64,000 nucleotides of DNA from Micromonospora chaiyaphumensis (GTDB lineage Bacteria; Actinomycetota; Actinomycetes; Mycobacteriales; Micromonosporaceae). This document shows positions 33,022-41,037 of this stretch, piece after piece (within the stretch, counting starts at the first letter, position 1; each line of letters starts with the position of its first letter). Location of the stretch: NCBI RefSeq assembly GCF_900091435.1, contig NZ_FMCS01000004.1:124001-188000 (forward strand). Reading direction: 5' to 3'. Under the pieces are notes generated by a model. That model saw only the letters and a program-made list of their open reading frames with translations. It made no database searches and was not told where the DNA came from. The translations under genes were made by a program, and so were the position numbers.

Positions 33022-34035
33022 TCAGCAGCGGGTCGGCTGGCCCCCGGCGCGGAGCTTCTCCAACGCCGTCAGCGCGTCGTCCAGCGACGCCACCTTGAAC
33101 AGCGGCAGGTCGGGCTGCGGGTTGCGGACGGCCTCGGCGCAGTTGTCCGCGGGCACCAGGAAGACCTTCGCCCCGGCCTGCTTGGCGCCCACCAGCTTCT
33201 GGGCGATGCCGCCGATCGGGCCGACCCGGCCCTCGTCGTCGATGGTGCCGGTGCCGGCGATGACCGTCCCCCCGGTCAGGTCGGCGGGCTGCAGCTTGTC
33301 CACGATGCCCAGGGCGAACATCAACCCGGCGCTGGGGCCGCCGATGTCGCCGAGGTCGATCTTGAGGGTGAACGGGTGCGGCTGCTGCTGGTCGATCTCG
33401 ATGCCGATGCGGGGCCGGCCGTCCTGCTCACGGCTGGTCACCGTGGCGGTGGCCGGCGCACCGGCCCGGGTGTAGCCGATCTTCAGCTCGGTGCCGGCCG
33501 GCTTGGCCCGGATCAGCTCGGTGAGCCGGGCCGCGCTCGTCACCGGCTGGCCGTCGACCGAGGTGATCACGTCGTTGGCCTTGAGCACGTCGACCGACGG
33601 CCCACCCGCGGTGACCGCCTTGACCAGCACCCGGATCGGGTAGCCCAGCTCGCGCAGGGCCGCTGTCTCGGCGCTGGTCTGCGAGTTCTGGAAGTCCTCG
33701 GCGTTGCGCTGCTCGACCTCCTCCTGCGACTCCCCCGGCGGGTAGACCAGCTCGCGTGGCACCACCGCCTCGTCCTTGGAGAACCAGCCGGCCAGCGCCG
33801 ACCGCAGCCGGACGGTGGGCTGCACACCCACCGTGGTCAGCCGGAGCTGCCCGGCGGAGGTGGACGTCGCCCGGCCGGAGACCTGGATGATCTCCTTGCC
33901 GTCCTCGCTGCCCAGGGTGTTGACGGTCGGGCCGGGACCGAGCACCACGTACGGGATCGGCACGCTCAGCACGCCGACGCTGAGCAGGGCGGTGAGCAGT
34001 GCACCGAGGAGTACGGTCACGCCGCGACGTCTCAT
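33022..34035 (-). CDS. PDZ plus Lon-like (S16) serine protease, YlbL family
   Basis: 337 aa, secreted or membrane-anchored. N-terminal helix (VTVLLGALLTALLSVGVLSV), a PDZ domain at about 125-210 (IRVLVKAVTAGGPSVDVLKA, NDVITSVDGQPVTSA), and a C-terminal S16 domain with the Ser-Lys dyad: Ser in DIGGPSAGLMFALGI and Lys in IAQKLVGAKQAGAKVFLV. ATG 34035 gives the signal-anchor start. Substrates are unknown. It is divergent from the DUF2342 gene and has the same neighbours as Rv3194c. Confidence 0.92.
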   Translation of the reverse strand: MRRRGVTVLLGALLTALLSVGVLSVPIPYVVLGPGPTVNTLGSEDGKEIIQVSGRATSTSAGQLRLTTVGVQPTVRLRSALAGWFSKDEAVVPRELVYPPGESQEEVEQRNAEDFQNSQTSAETAALRELGYPIRVLVKAVTAGGPSVDVLKANDVITSVDGQPVTSAARLTELIRAKPAGTELKIGYTRAGAPATATVTSREQDGRPRIGIEIDQQQPHPFTLKIDLGDIGGPSAGLMFALGIVDKLQPADLTGGTVIAGTGTIDDEGRVGPIGGIAQKLVGAKQAGAKVFLVPADNCAEAVRNPQPDLPLFKVASLDDALTALEKLRAGGQPTRC

Positions 34036-34150
34036 GCGCCAGAGCGTACCGATCCGGCCCGGAACGTCCGGCGCGGTGACCACCGGACTTCGCCCTCAGC
34101 GCAACGCCGACGCACGCGACCTGCGGCGGGGCGCGCGTACCGTAGAGGTC

Positions 34151-35422
34151 GTGCCTGATATTCCGTTCGGCTTCGCGCTCCCGGGTGGGCAACCACCAGA
34201 CCCCAACGATCCCGCGCAGATGCAGCAGTTCATGTCGCAGTTGCAGCACCTGCTCTCCGCGCCGGGCAGCGGGCCGGTCAACTGGGACCTCGCCCGGCAG
34301 GTGGCCGCGAGCCAGCTCGCCGCCGCCGGCGACCCGGCGGTCTCGCCGTTCGAACGCAACGCGGTGGAGGAGGCGCTGCGCATCGCCGACCTCTGGCTGG
34401 AGCCGGCCACCTCGTGGCCCACCGGCATCCGCACCTCGGTCGCCTGGAACCGCAACGAGTGGATCTTCAAGACCCTCGACGTGTGGCGCAAGCTCTGCGA
34501 TCCGGTCGCCAGCCGGATGGTCGGCGCCATGGGCGACCTGGTGCCGCCGGAGGCGCGGGCCCAGCTCGGCCCGATGCAGTCGATGGTCGCCACCCTGGGC
34601 GGCGCCCTCTTCGGCGGCCAGCTCGGCCAGGCGCTCGGCTCGCTCGCCGCCGAGGTGCTCTCCGCCGGCGACATCGGCCTGCCGCTCGGCCCCGCCGGCA
34701 CCGCCGCGCTCATCCCCGCGAACATCCGGGCGTACGGCGAGGGCCTCGAACTGCCCGAGGACGAGGTCCGCCTCTACGTGGCCCTGCGGGAGGCCGCCCA
34801 CCAGCGGCTGTTCCAGCACGTCCCGTGGCTGCGCGGGCACGTGCTCACCGCGGTCGAGAACTACGCCGCGGGCATCCGGGTCAACCGGGAGGCGATCGAG
34901 GAGGCGATGGGCCGGGTCGACCCGACCGACCCGGAGTCGATGCAGGCGATCGCCCTGGAGGGCATCTTCACCCCCGAGGACACCCCGGCGCAGAAGGCGT
35001 CGCTGGCCCGGCTGGAGACCGTGCTCGCCCTGGTCGAGGGCTGGGTGTGCCACGTGGTCGACAGCGCCGCGGGCGACCGGCTGCCGAACGTGGTCCGCCT
35101 CGGCGAGGCGTTCCGCCGCCGCCGGGCCGCCGGCGGTCCGGCCGAGCAGACCTTCGCCGCCCTGGTGGGTCTGGAGCTGCGGCCGCGCCGGCTGCGCGAG
35201 GCGACCGTGCTCTGGTCGGCACTCACCGAGCACCGCGGGATCGCCGGCCGGGACGCGATCTGGGGACACCCCGACCTGCTCCCGTCGGACGAGGACTTCG
35301 CCAACCCGGAGGCGTTCGCCGCGACCACCAGCGACCTGGACGAGGAACTGGCGAACTTCGACTTCACGGCGCCCGGCGCGCCGGAGGAGCAGACGCCGGG
35401 CGAGGACGACGACAAGTCCTGA
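34151..35422 (+). CDS. DUF2342 zincin-like protein (F420-biosynthesis-associated annotation)
   Basis: 423 aa. Conserved helical protein of actinobacteria. The family metallopeptidase-like signature lies around EAAHQRLFQHVPWL, with further family stretches AWNRNEWIFKTLDVWRKLC and VEGWVCHVVDSAAGDRLPN. The canonical HExxH is replaced by E-A-A-H, so activity is unproven. It ends in an acidic tail (GEDDDKS). GTG 34151 follows GTAGAGGTC. It matches the position of Rv3195. Confidence 0.85.
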   Translation: MPDIPFGFALPGGQPPDPNDPAQMQQFMSQLQHLLSAPGSGPVNWDLARQVAASQLAAAGDPAVSPFERNAVEEALRIADLWLEPATSWPTGIRTSVAWNRNEWIFKTLDVWRKLCDPVASRMVGAMGDLVPPEARAQLGPMQSMVATLGGALFGGQLGQALGSLAAEVLSAGDIGLPLGPAGTAALIPANIRAYGEGLELPEDEVRLYVALREAAHQRLFQHVPWLRGHVLTAVENYAAGIRVNREAIEEAMGRVDPTDPESMQAIALEGIFTPEDTPAQKASLARLETVLALVEGWVCHVVDSAAGDRLPNVVRLGEAFRRRRAAGGPAEQTFAALVGLELRPRRLREATVLWSALTEHRGIAGRDAIWGHPDLLPSDEDFANPEAFAATTSDLDEELANFDFTAPGAPEEQTPGEDDDKS

Positions 35423-35437
35423 CACCGCACGTCCGCC

Positions 35438-35467
35438 GGGGCCCGCACGAGTCCTCGTGCGGGCCCC
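35438..35467 (+). terminator. strong terminator after DUF2342 gene
   Basis: Arms GGGGCCCGCACGAG (35438-35451) and CTCGTGCGGGCCCC (35454-35467), a nearly continuous palindrome. Confidence 0.75.
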
Positions 35468-35485
35468 GACGCAGCTTCGGGCACC

Positions 35486-35614
35486 CGTCAGCCGGGCTGG
35501 CCCCGGCGCGCTTGAGGTGCTCGCCGGCCGGGCTGGCCCCGGCGCGGCTCGAGGTGCTCGTGAGCTGGGCTGGCCCGGGCGGGGCTTGAGGTGCTCGTCA
35601 GCCGGGCTGGCCGG
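35486..35614. repeat. three to four tandem copies (~37 bp) of a gene 3' end
   Basis: Units at 35486-35521, 35522-35558 and 35559-35595 share GCTGGGCTGGCC-like cores and GAGGTGCT ends. A fourth, partial copy (35596 on) is the real 3' end of the next minus-strand gene, including its stop codon (35598-35600). The units differ by several substitutions, so the duplication is not recent. The repeated part encodes the final GQPG-stop of that gene. Confidence 0.75.
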
Positions 35615-36200
35615 AGAGCAGCGCCCGGGTCGCCTCCCAGCCCTCGAAGGCCGGGTCGAGGGTCGCCAGGTCGGCCGGGCCGCGCAGCCGGCGCCAGCCG
35701 GCGGTGACCGCCACGTCGCCGGGGCGCGGGGCGGCCGCACGCACCTGGGCCGGCGCCGCGGTGTCCAGGTCAAGCGCCGGCAACCACTCCGGCACCGGCA
35801 GCCGGGCGGCCACGCCGAGCAGCCCCGCCCCGCTCCCTTCGACGGGGGCGACCGCGACCGGGCGGCTGGTCAGCGGCCGGAGCAGCTTGCCGAGGGTCAG
35901 CCCCGGCACGTCGGGCGCGTCGGCGACGATCACGGCCGCCTGGTCGTAACCGGTGAGCGCGGCGAACACCGCGGCGGGGGTGGGTTCGGGCACCTCGTAG
36001 ACGGCCGTGCCGGGCCAGACCACCGCGTCGGCCAGCCAGCGGTCCTCCGGCGTCACCGCTACGGCGGTCTCCACCTCGTTGAGTGTGGCCAGCAGGTCCA
36101 CCACGTCCTCGGCGAGCGCGCTCCGCCACCGCGCCGGATCGATGCCCGGGGGCGTCCACCGAACCGGACCAAGCAGCGCCACCACCACACGTCGAGCCAC
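35598..36200 (-). CDS. nucleotidyl/glycosyltransferase-A-like protein, function unknown
   Basis: 200 aa. It starts MARRVVVALLGPVRWTPPG and has alternating strand-helix pattern with VVDLLATLNEVETAVAVTPE and AAVIVADAPDVPGLTLGKLL. The latter resembles the D-x-P region of CofC/MobA-type nucleotidyltransferases (compare VVADAPDVPG with the family's DLP motif). The N-terminal nucleotide-binding loop is not obvious, so the assignment is weak. GTG 36200. Its 3' end has been tandemly copied downstream. Confidence 0.6.
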   Translation of the reverse strand: MARRVVVALLGPVRWTPPGIDPARWRSALAEDVVDLLATLNEVETAVAVTPEDRWLADAVVWPGTAVYEVPEPTPAAVFAALTGYDQAAVIVADAPDVPGLTLGKLLRPLTSRPVAVAPVEGSGAGLLGVAARLPVPEWLPALDLDTAAPAQVRAAAPRPGDVAVTAGWRRLRGPADLATLDPAFEGWEATRALLSGQPG

Positions 36201-36314
36201 CCGACGACCCTAACCCGCGGCCCGCCGCCGCCCGCACGGCTGCAGATCCCCACGATCTTGACGAAGTACCGTCCCCACCGAACGGCAACCCTCCAAGCTC
36301 TCCCCACCCCGATC

Positions 36315-36375
36315 GTCGATCATGAAGTTAGCCGCGACAAACCGGGCGAAACGCGCGGCTAACCTCATGATCGAC
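36315..36375. repeat. GATCATGA-type palindromic element, copy 1
   Basis: 22-bp arms at 36315-36336 (ending GATCATGAAGTTAGCCGCG) and 36354-36375 match as inverted repeats with one mismatch; loop 17 nt. A related element lies at 63540-63596. It sits just after the stop of the M48 gene on the minus strand and may act as a terminator or as a dispersed repeat. Confidence 0.75.
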
Positions 36376-36408
36376 GCGGCGGGGCGGCGCGGGGAGAGAG
36401 GGAGGGGG

Positions 36409-36939
36409 TCAGTCGGTCAGGGGGACGCCGGTGGTTGCCGCTACGCCCTCCAGGTAGCCGCGGGCCCGCTCGCTCTTCGGGTAGCGGCCGACCAGGGCCC
36501 AGAAGGCGGCGTTGTGGCTCGGCACGATGAGGTGCGCCAGCTCGTGCAGCAGCACGTAGTCGATCACCCAGTCGGGCATGTCCTGGATGCGGTGGGAGAT
36601 CCGGATGGTGCGGTCGGCGGGGGTGCAGGAACCCCAGCGGCCGTTCTGGTTGGTCACCCAGCGGACGCTCGCCGGGGCGGCGGCCGCTCCGTGCTCGGAC
36701 AGGTAGAGGTTGATCAGTCGGGTGGCCCGGGCCAGCAGCTCGGCGTCCGAGCGGGCGAGCCGGCCCTCGCGGGCGGCGAGCCGGGCCAGCATCCGGTCGA
36801 CCCACTCGCTCTCCTCGGCGCGGGAGAACTGGTCGGGGATGAGCACCACGACGCGTTCCCCGTCGCGGTACGCGGACACCGTGCGCCGCCGGCGCTGGCT
36901 GCGCCGTACTTCGACGACGGGCTTCCGCGTCCCGGCCAT
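36409..36939 (-). CDS. YgjP-like (M48/DUF45) metallopeptidase
   Basis: 176 aa. Zinc-peptidase signature HELAHLIVPSHNAAFWALV: the HExxH motif followed by a downstream His, as in the YgjP/WLM group. Upstream, NGRWGSCTPADRTIRISHR is the other family hallmark. ATG 36939 is used; the earlier start would add an unconserved prefix. Substrate unknown. An orthologous metallopeptidase is found in the equivalent mycobacterial region. Confidence 0.88.
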   Translation of the reverse strand: MAGTRKPVVEVRRSQRRRRTVSAYRDGERVVVLIPDQFSRAEESEWVDRMLARLAAREGRLARSDAELLARATRLINLYLSEHGAAAAPASVRWVTNQNGRWGSCTPADRTIRISHRIQDMPDWVIDYVLLHELAHLIVPSHNAAFWALVGRYPKSERARGYLEGVAATTGVPLTD

Positions 36940-37417
36940 CACTGGTCCGCGCAGCCTCGGATGACTGTCACGAGGGAAAGCTAATGCGTACTGACCAGGG
37001 GTCCGCAAGAGTCAACACGACGACACGCGCCCGGAAAATGGCGGTTGGTCGTCAGGAGTCCTGAAAAATTTCTTTGCGGCGGCAGTTGACCATCACCTGC
37101 GGGCCCCTGTCAACGTTAGGTGATCTACGGACGAGCTGTCGCGGTGGGGCTGCCCCGAAGGGGGATCTGTGGGCATTCACCCGGCGTGTCCCCGCGAAAC
37201 TGACTTATCCGACGTAACGCGGCATGCACACTCTCGACGTCGACTTACTCACAGAGTCGACGCACAGCTGACATGGAACCGCCCAGACCTGGGTAGGGTC
37301 CGCCAACCAGCGGTCATGTGAGTGATCGCGGAGAACCCCCCGGCGCCGGCGCCACGCGTGGCCCGCCGCAGGGAAACCCGCCGGAGGCGTCCGGTGGACG
37401 AGACGAGGAGGGCTACC
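36940..37417. other. 478-bp divergent intergenic region with nested inverted repeats
   Basis: No gene is seen. It contains interleaved repeats GTTGAC (37085)/GTCAAC (37109) and ATCACCT (37092)/AGGTGAT (37118), which as RNA could form an H-type pseudoknot. There is also a palindromic pair CGTCGAC (37238-37244)/GTCGACG (37256-37262). A TAGGGT at 37294-37299 may be the -10 of the DUF5679 promoter. AT content is locally higher around 37060-37080. Confidence 0.5.
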
Positions 37418-37585
37418 GTGGCCGACCAGGCCCAGACCTACAACGGTTACTGCGTGAAGTGCAAGGAGAAGCGGGACTTCGAGGGCCGCGTGGAGGTCTC
37501 GAAGACCGGCATGAACATGGCCAAGGGCAAGTGCCCGGTGTGCGGCACAACAGTGAACCGCATCCTGGGCAAGGCCAAGGTCTGA
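37418..37585 (+). CDS. DUF5679 zinc-ribbon protein
   Basis: 55 aa. One small zinc ribbon: YCVKCKEKRDF and GKCPVCGTTVNRILGKAKV, two CxxC knuckles. A strong ribosome-binding site (GAGGAGGG) precedes the GTG at 37418. Widespread in actinobacteria; function unknown. A strong terminator follows 15 bp after the stop, so it is monocistronic. Confidence 0.88.
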   Translation: MADQAQTYNGYCVKCKEKRDFEGRVEVSKTGMNMAKGKCPVCGTTVNRILGKAKV

Positions 37586-37599
37586 CCCGCCCGGGTCGC

Positions 37600-37635
37600 A
37601 CGGGGGAGGGGTGGCGGCAGCCGCCCCTCCCCCGT
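37600..37635 (+). terminator. terminator after DUF5679 gene
   Basis: 12-bp arms ACGGGGGAGGGG (37600-37611) and CCCCTCCCCCGT (37624-37635). Confidence 0.75.
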
Positions 37636-37664
37636 CGCGTACCCGACAGTCGCTACCGGCGGGT

Positions 37665-37726
37665 TGTGGACAACCCGGGTTTTCCTGTGGACAACCCTGG
37701 CCAGGGCCCGGCGCACCTGTGGACAA
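37665..37726. promoter_or_regulatory. cluster of three DnaA boxes
   Basis: Three exact TGTGGACAA sequences (the complement of the DnaA box TTGTCCACA) at 37665-37673, 37686-37694 and 37718-37726, all in the same orientation. They are 21 and 32 bp apart, that is about two and three helical turns. They fill the gap between the DUF5679 terminator and the ThiF-like gene. Confidence 0.65.
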
Positions 37727-37765
37727 CGATCGACGGAGAGCGCGGACACGGTCACGATTCGTGGC

Positions 37766-38878
37766 GTGACCGACCCGACGCCCCTCGCCCGTCCGACGCT
37801 GCTGCCCGGCCTGACCCGGCTCTGGCGGGACCGGCACACCCTCCAGCTCGGGGTGGAACCCGGCCGGGCCGTGCTGCTGGAGGTGACCAGCCCGGGTGCC
37901 GCCCGGCTGCTCGACCTGCTCGACGGCACCCGTAGCGAGCGGGCCGTGCTCGCCGCCGCCACCGAGGCGCGGGTCCCGCCGGCCGAGGCCCGGATGCTGC
38001 TCGACACGCTCCGGGCCGCCGCTCTCGTCGTACCCGCGCAGAGCCTGCTCCCCCGCGACCTCACCGGGCCGGTCCGGGCCCGGCTCGCCGGCGAGGCCGA
38101 CGCCCTGGCACTGGCCGCGCCCGCCCTGCCCGGCACGCCGGCCCGGCTGCTGCGCCGCCGGCGCGCGGCGCGCGTGCTGGTCAGCGGGGTCGGGCGGCTC
38201 GGCGCGGCGATCGCCGTCGCGCTGGCGCAGGCCGGGGTCGGGCACGTCGTACCCGATCTGGCCGGCCCGGTCCGCCCGGGTGACCTGGTGGGGACCGGCC
38301 TAACCGGCGCGGAGCTGGGCCGCCCGCTGGCACCGGCGGTGCGCGCGGCGCTGGCCCGGTGCGCGCCGGGCACGGCGACCGCGCCGCTCCGGCCCGGCCG
38401 GGCCGACCTGGTGGTCCAGCTCGGCGCGGACCGCCCGGCGGCCCTGCTCGCCGCCGGCTACGCGCGCCGCCGCCAGCCGCACCTGCTGGTCGACCTGCGC
38501 GGTGGCGTGCCGGTGGTCGGCCCGCTGGTCCGCCCACCGGTGGGCCCCTGCCTGCACTGCCTCGACCTGCACCGGACCGACCGCGACCCGGACTGGCCGG
38601 CGCTCGCCGCCCAGCTCGCGGCCGGCAACGGCGACCGGGCCTGCGCGGTCACCACCCGGCTGGCGGCGGCGGCCTACGCGGTGGCCGAGGCGTTGACCCA
38701 CCTCGACGGGGGCATTCCGGAGACCCTGGGCTGTGCGGTCGAAATCGGGCAGCCTGGGCGGTTTCGGCACCGCCGGTGGCCGCCGCACCCCGCCTGCGGA
38801 TGCTCGGGGCGTCGCCCGATCCGGTCGGCCGCATCCGCTCCCGGCCGCACAGCAGCAGCGGGCCCGCCGAGTCGGTAA
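37766..38878 (+). CDS. ThiF/E1-like protein with CxxC...CxC zinc site (TOMM-type domain)
   Basis: 370 aa. The N-terminal 110 residues look like the precursor-binding winged helix of cyclodehydratase-type proteins (VTSPGAARLLDLLDGTRSER). Then comes a Rossmann-like segment VLVSGVGRLGAAIAVALAQA, and zinc-ligand pairs GPCLHCLDLHR and HPACGCSG. No precursor peptide, YcaO or dehydrogenase gene is nearby, so a RiPP role is doubtful. In mycobacteria the matching gene (Rv3196) also pairs with the ABC1 kinase. GTG 37766 follows the DnaA boxes. The next gene starts 10 bp after its stop, an operon-like spacing. Confidence 0.7.
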   Translation: MTDPTPLARPTLLPGLTRLWRDRHTLQLGVEPGRAVLLEVTSPGAARLLDLLDGTRSERAVLAAATEARVPPAEARMLLDTLRAAALVVPAQSLLPRDLTGPVRARLAGEADALALAAPALPGTPARLLRRRRAARVLVSGVGRLGAAIAVALAQAGVGHVVPDLAGPVRPGDLVGTGLTGAELGRPLAPAVRAALARCAPGTATAPLRPGRADLVVQLGADRPAALLAAGYARRRQPHLLVDLRGGVPVVGPLVRPPVGPCLHCLDLHRTDRDPDWPALAAQLAAGNGDRACAVTTRLAAAAYAVAEALTHLDGGIPETLGCAVEIGQPGRFRHRRWPPHPACGCSGRRPIRSAASAPGRTAAAGPPSR

Positions 38879-38888
38879 CAATGACCGG

Positions 38889-40235
38889 GTGACCGACATC
38901 CCGCGCCGGGCCGTGTCCCGGACCGCCAAGCTCGCCGCTCTGCCGCTCGGTTTCGCCGGTCGGACCGTCCTCGGCATGGGCAAGCGGGTCACCGGGCTCG
39001 CGTCCGACGTCATCTCCGCCGAGATCCAGCAGCGCACGGCCGAGCAGCTGTTCAGCGTGCTCGGGCAGCTCAAGGGCGGGGCCATGAAGTTCGGGCAGGC
39101 CCTGTCGGTCTTCGAGGCGGCGCTGCCCGACGAGATCGCGGCGCCCTACCGGCAGGCGCTCACCAAGCTCCAGGAGGCCGCCCCGCCGCTGCCCGCGGCG
39201 ACCGTGCACAAGGTGCTCGCCGAGCAGCTCGGGCCGGACTGGCGGGACCGGTTCGTGGAGTTCAACGACACCCCGGCCGCCGCGGCCAGCATCGGCCAGG
39301 TGCACCGCGCGGTCTGGCGTGACCCGGGCTACGGGCCGAACGGCGGCCCGCGCCACCGGGACGTGGCCGTGAAGATCCAGTACCCGGGCGCCGGGGACGC
39401 CCTGCTCGCCGACCTGAAGCAGCTCTCCCGGCTGGGCGGCATGTTCCGCGCGATCCAGCCCGGGCTGGACGTCAAGCCGCTCCTCGTCGAGCTGCGTGAG
39501 CGGATCACCGAGGAGCTGGACTACGAGCTGGAGGCCGAGTCGCAGCGCGCCTTCGCCGCCGCGTACGCCGACGACCCGGACATCTACATCCCCGAGGTGC
39601 TCGACGCCGCGCCCCGGGTGCTCATCACCGAGTGGGTCGAGGGCACCCCGCTGTCGCAGATCATCCGGGAGGGCACCGAGGAGCAGCGCGACGAGGCCGG
39701 GCGGCTGATGGCCGAGCTGCACCTCTCCGCGCCGATGCGCGCCGGGCTGCTGCACGCCGACCCGCACCCGGGCAACTTCCGGCTCCTCCCCGACGGCCGG
39801 CTCGGCGTGATCGACTTCGGCGCGGTGGCCCGGATGCCGGAGGGCACCCCCGAGCCGATCGGCCGGATCGCCGCACTGGCCCTGCGCGACGACGCGGACG
39901 CGGTGGTGGCCGGGCTGCGGGACGAGGGTTTCGTGAGCCCCACCGAGCCGATCGACGCCGAGGGGGTGCTGGACTTCCTCCGGCCGATGCTGGAGCCGAT
40001 CGCCGCGGACGAGTTCCGGTTCACCCGGGCCTGGCTGCGCGCCCAGGCGGCCCGGCTGGCCAGCCCGCGCTCCCCCACCTACCAGCTCAGCCGGCAGCTC
40101 AACCTGCCCCCGTCGTACCTGATGATCCATCGGGTGACGCTGGGCTCGATCGGAGTGCTGTGCCAGCTGGAGGCGAAGGCGCCCTACCGGGCGATCCTGG
40201 AGCGCTGGCTGCCCGGCTTCGCCCCGGTGAGCTGA
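38889..40235 (+). CDS. ABC1/AarF (UbiB-family) atypical kinase
   Basis: 448 aa. UbiB signatures: KxGQ motif GGAMKFGQALSVFEAALPDE, the Ala-rich loop AAAASIGQVHRA, catalytic Lys in VAVKIQYPG, HADPHPGNF and VIDFGAVARMPEG. Family members are ATPases linked to quinone and lipid metabolism; mycobacterial Rv3197 has been tied to macrolide response together with WhiB7. GTG 38889. Probably co-transcribed with the ThiF-like gene, and ended by a perfect palindromic terminator. It converges on the whiB7 side. Confidence 0.92.
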   Translation: MTDIPRRAVSRTAKLAALPLGFAGRTVLGMGKRVTGLASDVISAEIQQRTAEQLFSVLGQLKGGAMKFGQALSVFEAALPDEIAAPYRQALTKLQEAAPPLPAATVHKVLAEQLGPDWRDRFVEFNDTPAAAASIGQVHRAVWRDPGYGPNGGPRHRDVAVKIQYPGAGDALLADLKQLSRLGGMFRAIQPGLDVKPLLVELRERITEELDYELEAESQRAFAAAYADDPDIYIPEVLDAAPRVLITEWVEGTPLSQIIREGTEEQRDEAGRLMAELHLSAPMRAGLLHADPHPGNFRLLPDGRLGVIDFGAVARMPEGTPEPIGRIAALALRDDADAVVAGLRDEGFVSPTEPIDAEGVLDFLRPMLEPIAADEFRFTRAWLRAQAARLASPRSPTYQLSRQLNLPPSYLMIHRVTLGSIGVLCQLEAKAPYRAILERWLPGFAPVS

Positions 40236-40248
40236 CCGACGCACGCCG

Positions 40249-40280
40249 AAGGGGCGGTGACCGTACGGTCACCGCCCCTT
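40249..40280. terminator. palindromic bidirectional terminator
   Basis: A perfect 32-bp palindrome, arms AAGGGGCGGTGACCGT (40249-40264) and its complement (40265-40280), between the convergent ABC1 kinase and small minus-strand gene. Confidence 0.75.
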
Positions 40281-40295
40281 CCGTGGTGTAGGGAT

Positions 40296-40469
40296 CTAGA
40301 GAACGCCCAGGTCGCGGGCCGACTGGCTGCGGCCACGCATGGCGACGGTACGGGCGGAAGTGGTTGCCTCAGTGCTCGTGGTGGTGCCGGCCTGAGGCCG
40401 GCGCATTCGAGCCCGGGACAACGCTTCGTGGAGTAGTTGCATCTCGGTTCCATTCGGCAGGTGCAGCAT
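40296..40469 (-). CDS. small hypothetical protein downstream of whiB7
   Basis: 57 aa, basic and Ser/Thr/Arg-rich, starting MLHLPNGTEMQLLHEALSRA and ending RSQSARDLGVL. It lies 60 bp after whiB7 on the same strand and before a terminator, so it may share the whiB7 transcript. ATG 40469 lacks a strong ribosome-binding site. Helix-forming N-terminus; no domain recognised. Confidence 0.55.
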   Translation of the reverse strand: MLHLPNGTEMQLLHEALSRARMRRPQAGTTTSTEATTSARTVAMRGRSQSARDLGVL

Positions 40470-40529
40470 CGGTTTCGGCTTTCTCGCGGCCGGTGAAATC
40501 ACCGGCGGGGACGTTGGAACGGGGTTGTG

Positions 40530-40895
40530 TCAGGCTGCCAGCCGGACGGAGCTCCGCGACTCGGACAGCCCGCTGGCCGCCAGTCGCGCCTCCGCCTCGA
40601 CCCGGAGCTGGGCGTCACGGGCGAGGTCCTCCTTGCGCGGACGGCCACGGGGCCGCTTGCGCGGGACGACCGCGCCACGCTCGAAGATCTCGCCGCCCCA
40701 GACGCCCCAGGGCTCGGCCCGCTCCACCGCGCCGGCGAGGCACTCGACGCGCAGCGGGCAGTCCCCGCAGAGCGACTTGGCCAGCTCGAGCTCGGCAGGC
40801 GAGTCGGAGAACCACAGGTCGGGGTCGAACTTCCGGCAGGGCAGGTTCGCCTCCACCTCGACGCTCACGTCGAGGGGGGCCAACGCCAGACTCAT
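40530..40895 (-). CDS. whiB7: WhiB7-like redox/antibiotic-resistance regulator
   Basis: 121 aa. Cluster cysteines 20, 43, 46 and 52 (LPCRKFDPDLWF, LCGDCPLRVEC), GVWGGEIFERG at 64-74, and a C-terminal AT-hook RGRPRKED, the mark that separates WhiB7 from other WhiB proteins. It activates intrinsic drug-resistance genes together with the housekeeping sigma factor. The ATG at 40895 directly abuts a GGAGG; a second purine run (AGAGAGG) 10 nt upstream may be the functional site. A long leader with an intrinsic terminator precedes it. Neighbours uvrD2 and the ABC1 kinase match mycobacterial synteny. Confidence 0.93.
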   Translation of the reverse strand: MSLALAPLDVSVEVEANLPCRKFDPDLWFSDSPAELELAKSLCGDCPLRVECLAGAVERAEPWGVWGGEIFERGAVVPRKRPRGRPRKEDLARDAQLRVEAEARLAASGLSESRSSVRLAA

Positions 40896-40967
40896 CCTCC
40901 GGTCACCTCTCTCTCACTTCGATCTCGTGGATCGCATTTCCGACGTACTTCGGCACTACGGCGGTGC

Positions 40968-41013
40968 AAAAAAACTGAGGCCGCGGATCCCGGTGTGCGG
41001 GTTCCGCGGCCTC
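40968..41013 (-). terminator. Rho-independent attenuator in the whiB7 leader
   Basis: On the minus strand, GAGGCCGCGGA and TCCGCGGCCTC (complements of 41003-41013 and 40977-40987) form a perfect 11-bp stem, followed by a run of seven T (40974-40968). It lies 72 nt upstream of whiB7 and 24 nt after the leader ORF stop. Confidence 0.88.
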
Positions 41014-41037
41014 GAGGTGAGCCGGTGGTCTGGTGGA

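Noticed and set aside
37766..38878. RiPP (TOMM) biosynthetic cluster
   Set aside because: No YcaO, dehydrogenase or precursor peptide nearby, and the pair with an ABC1 kinase is a conserved core arrangement.
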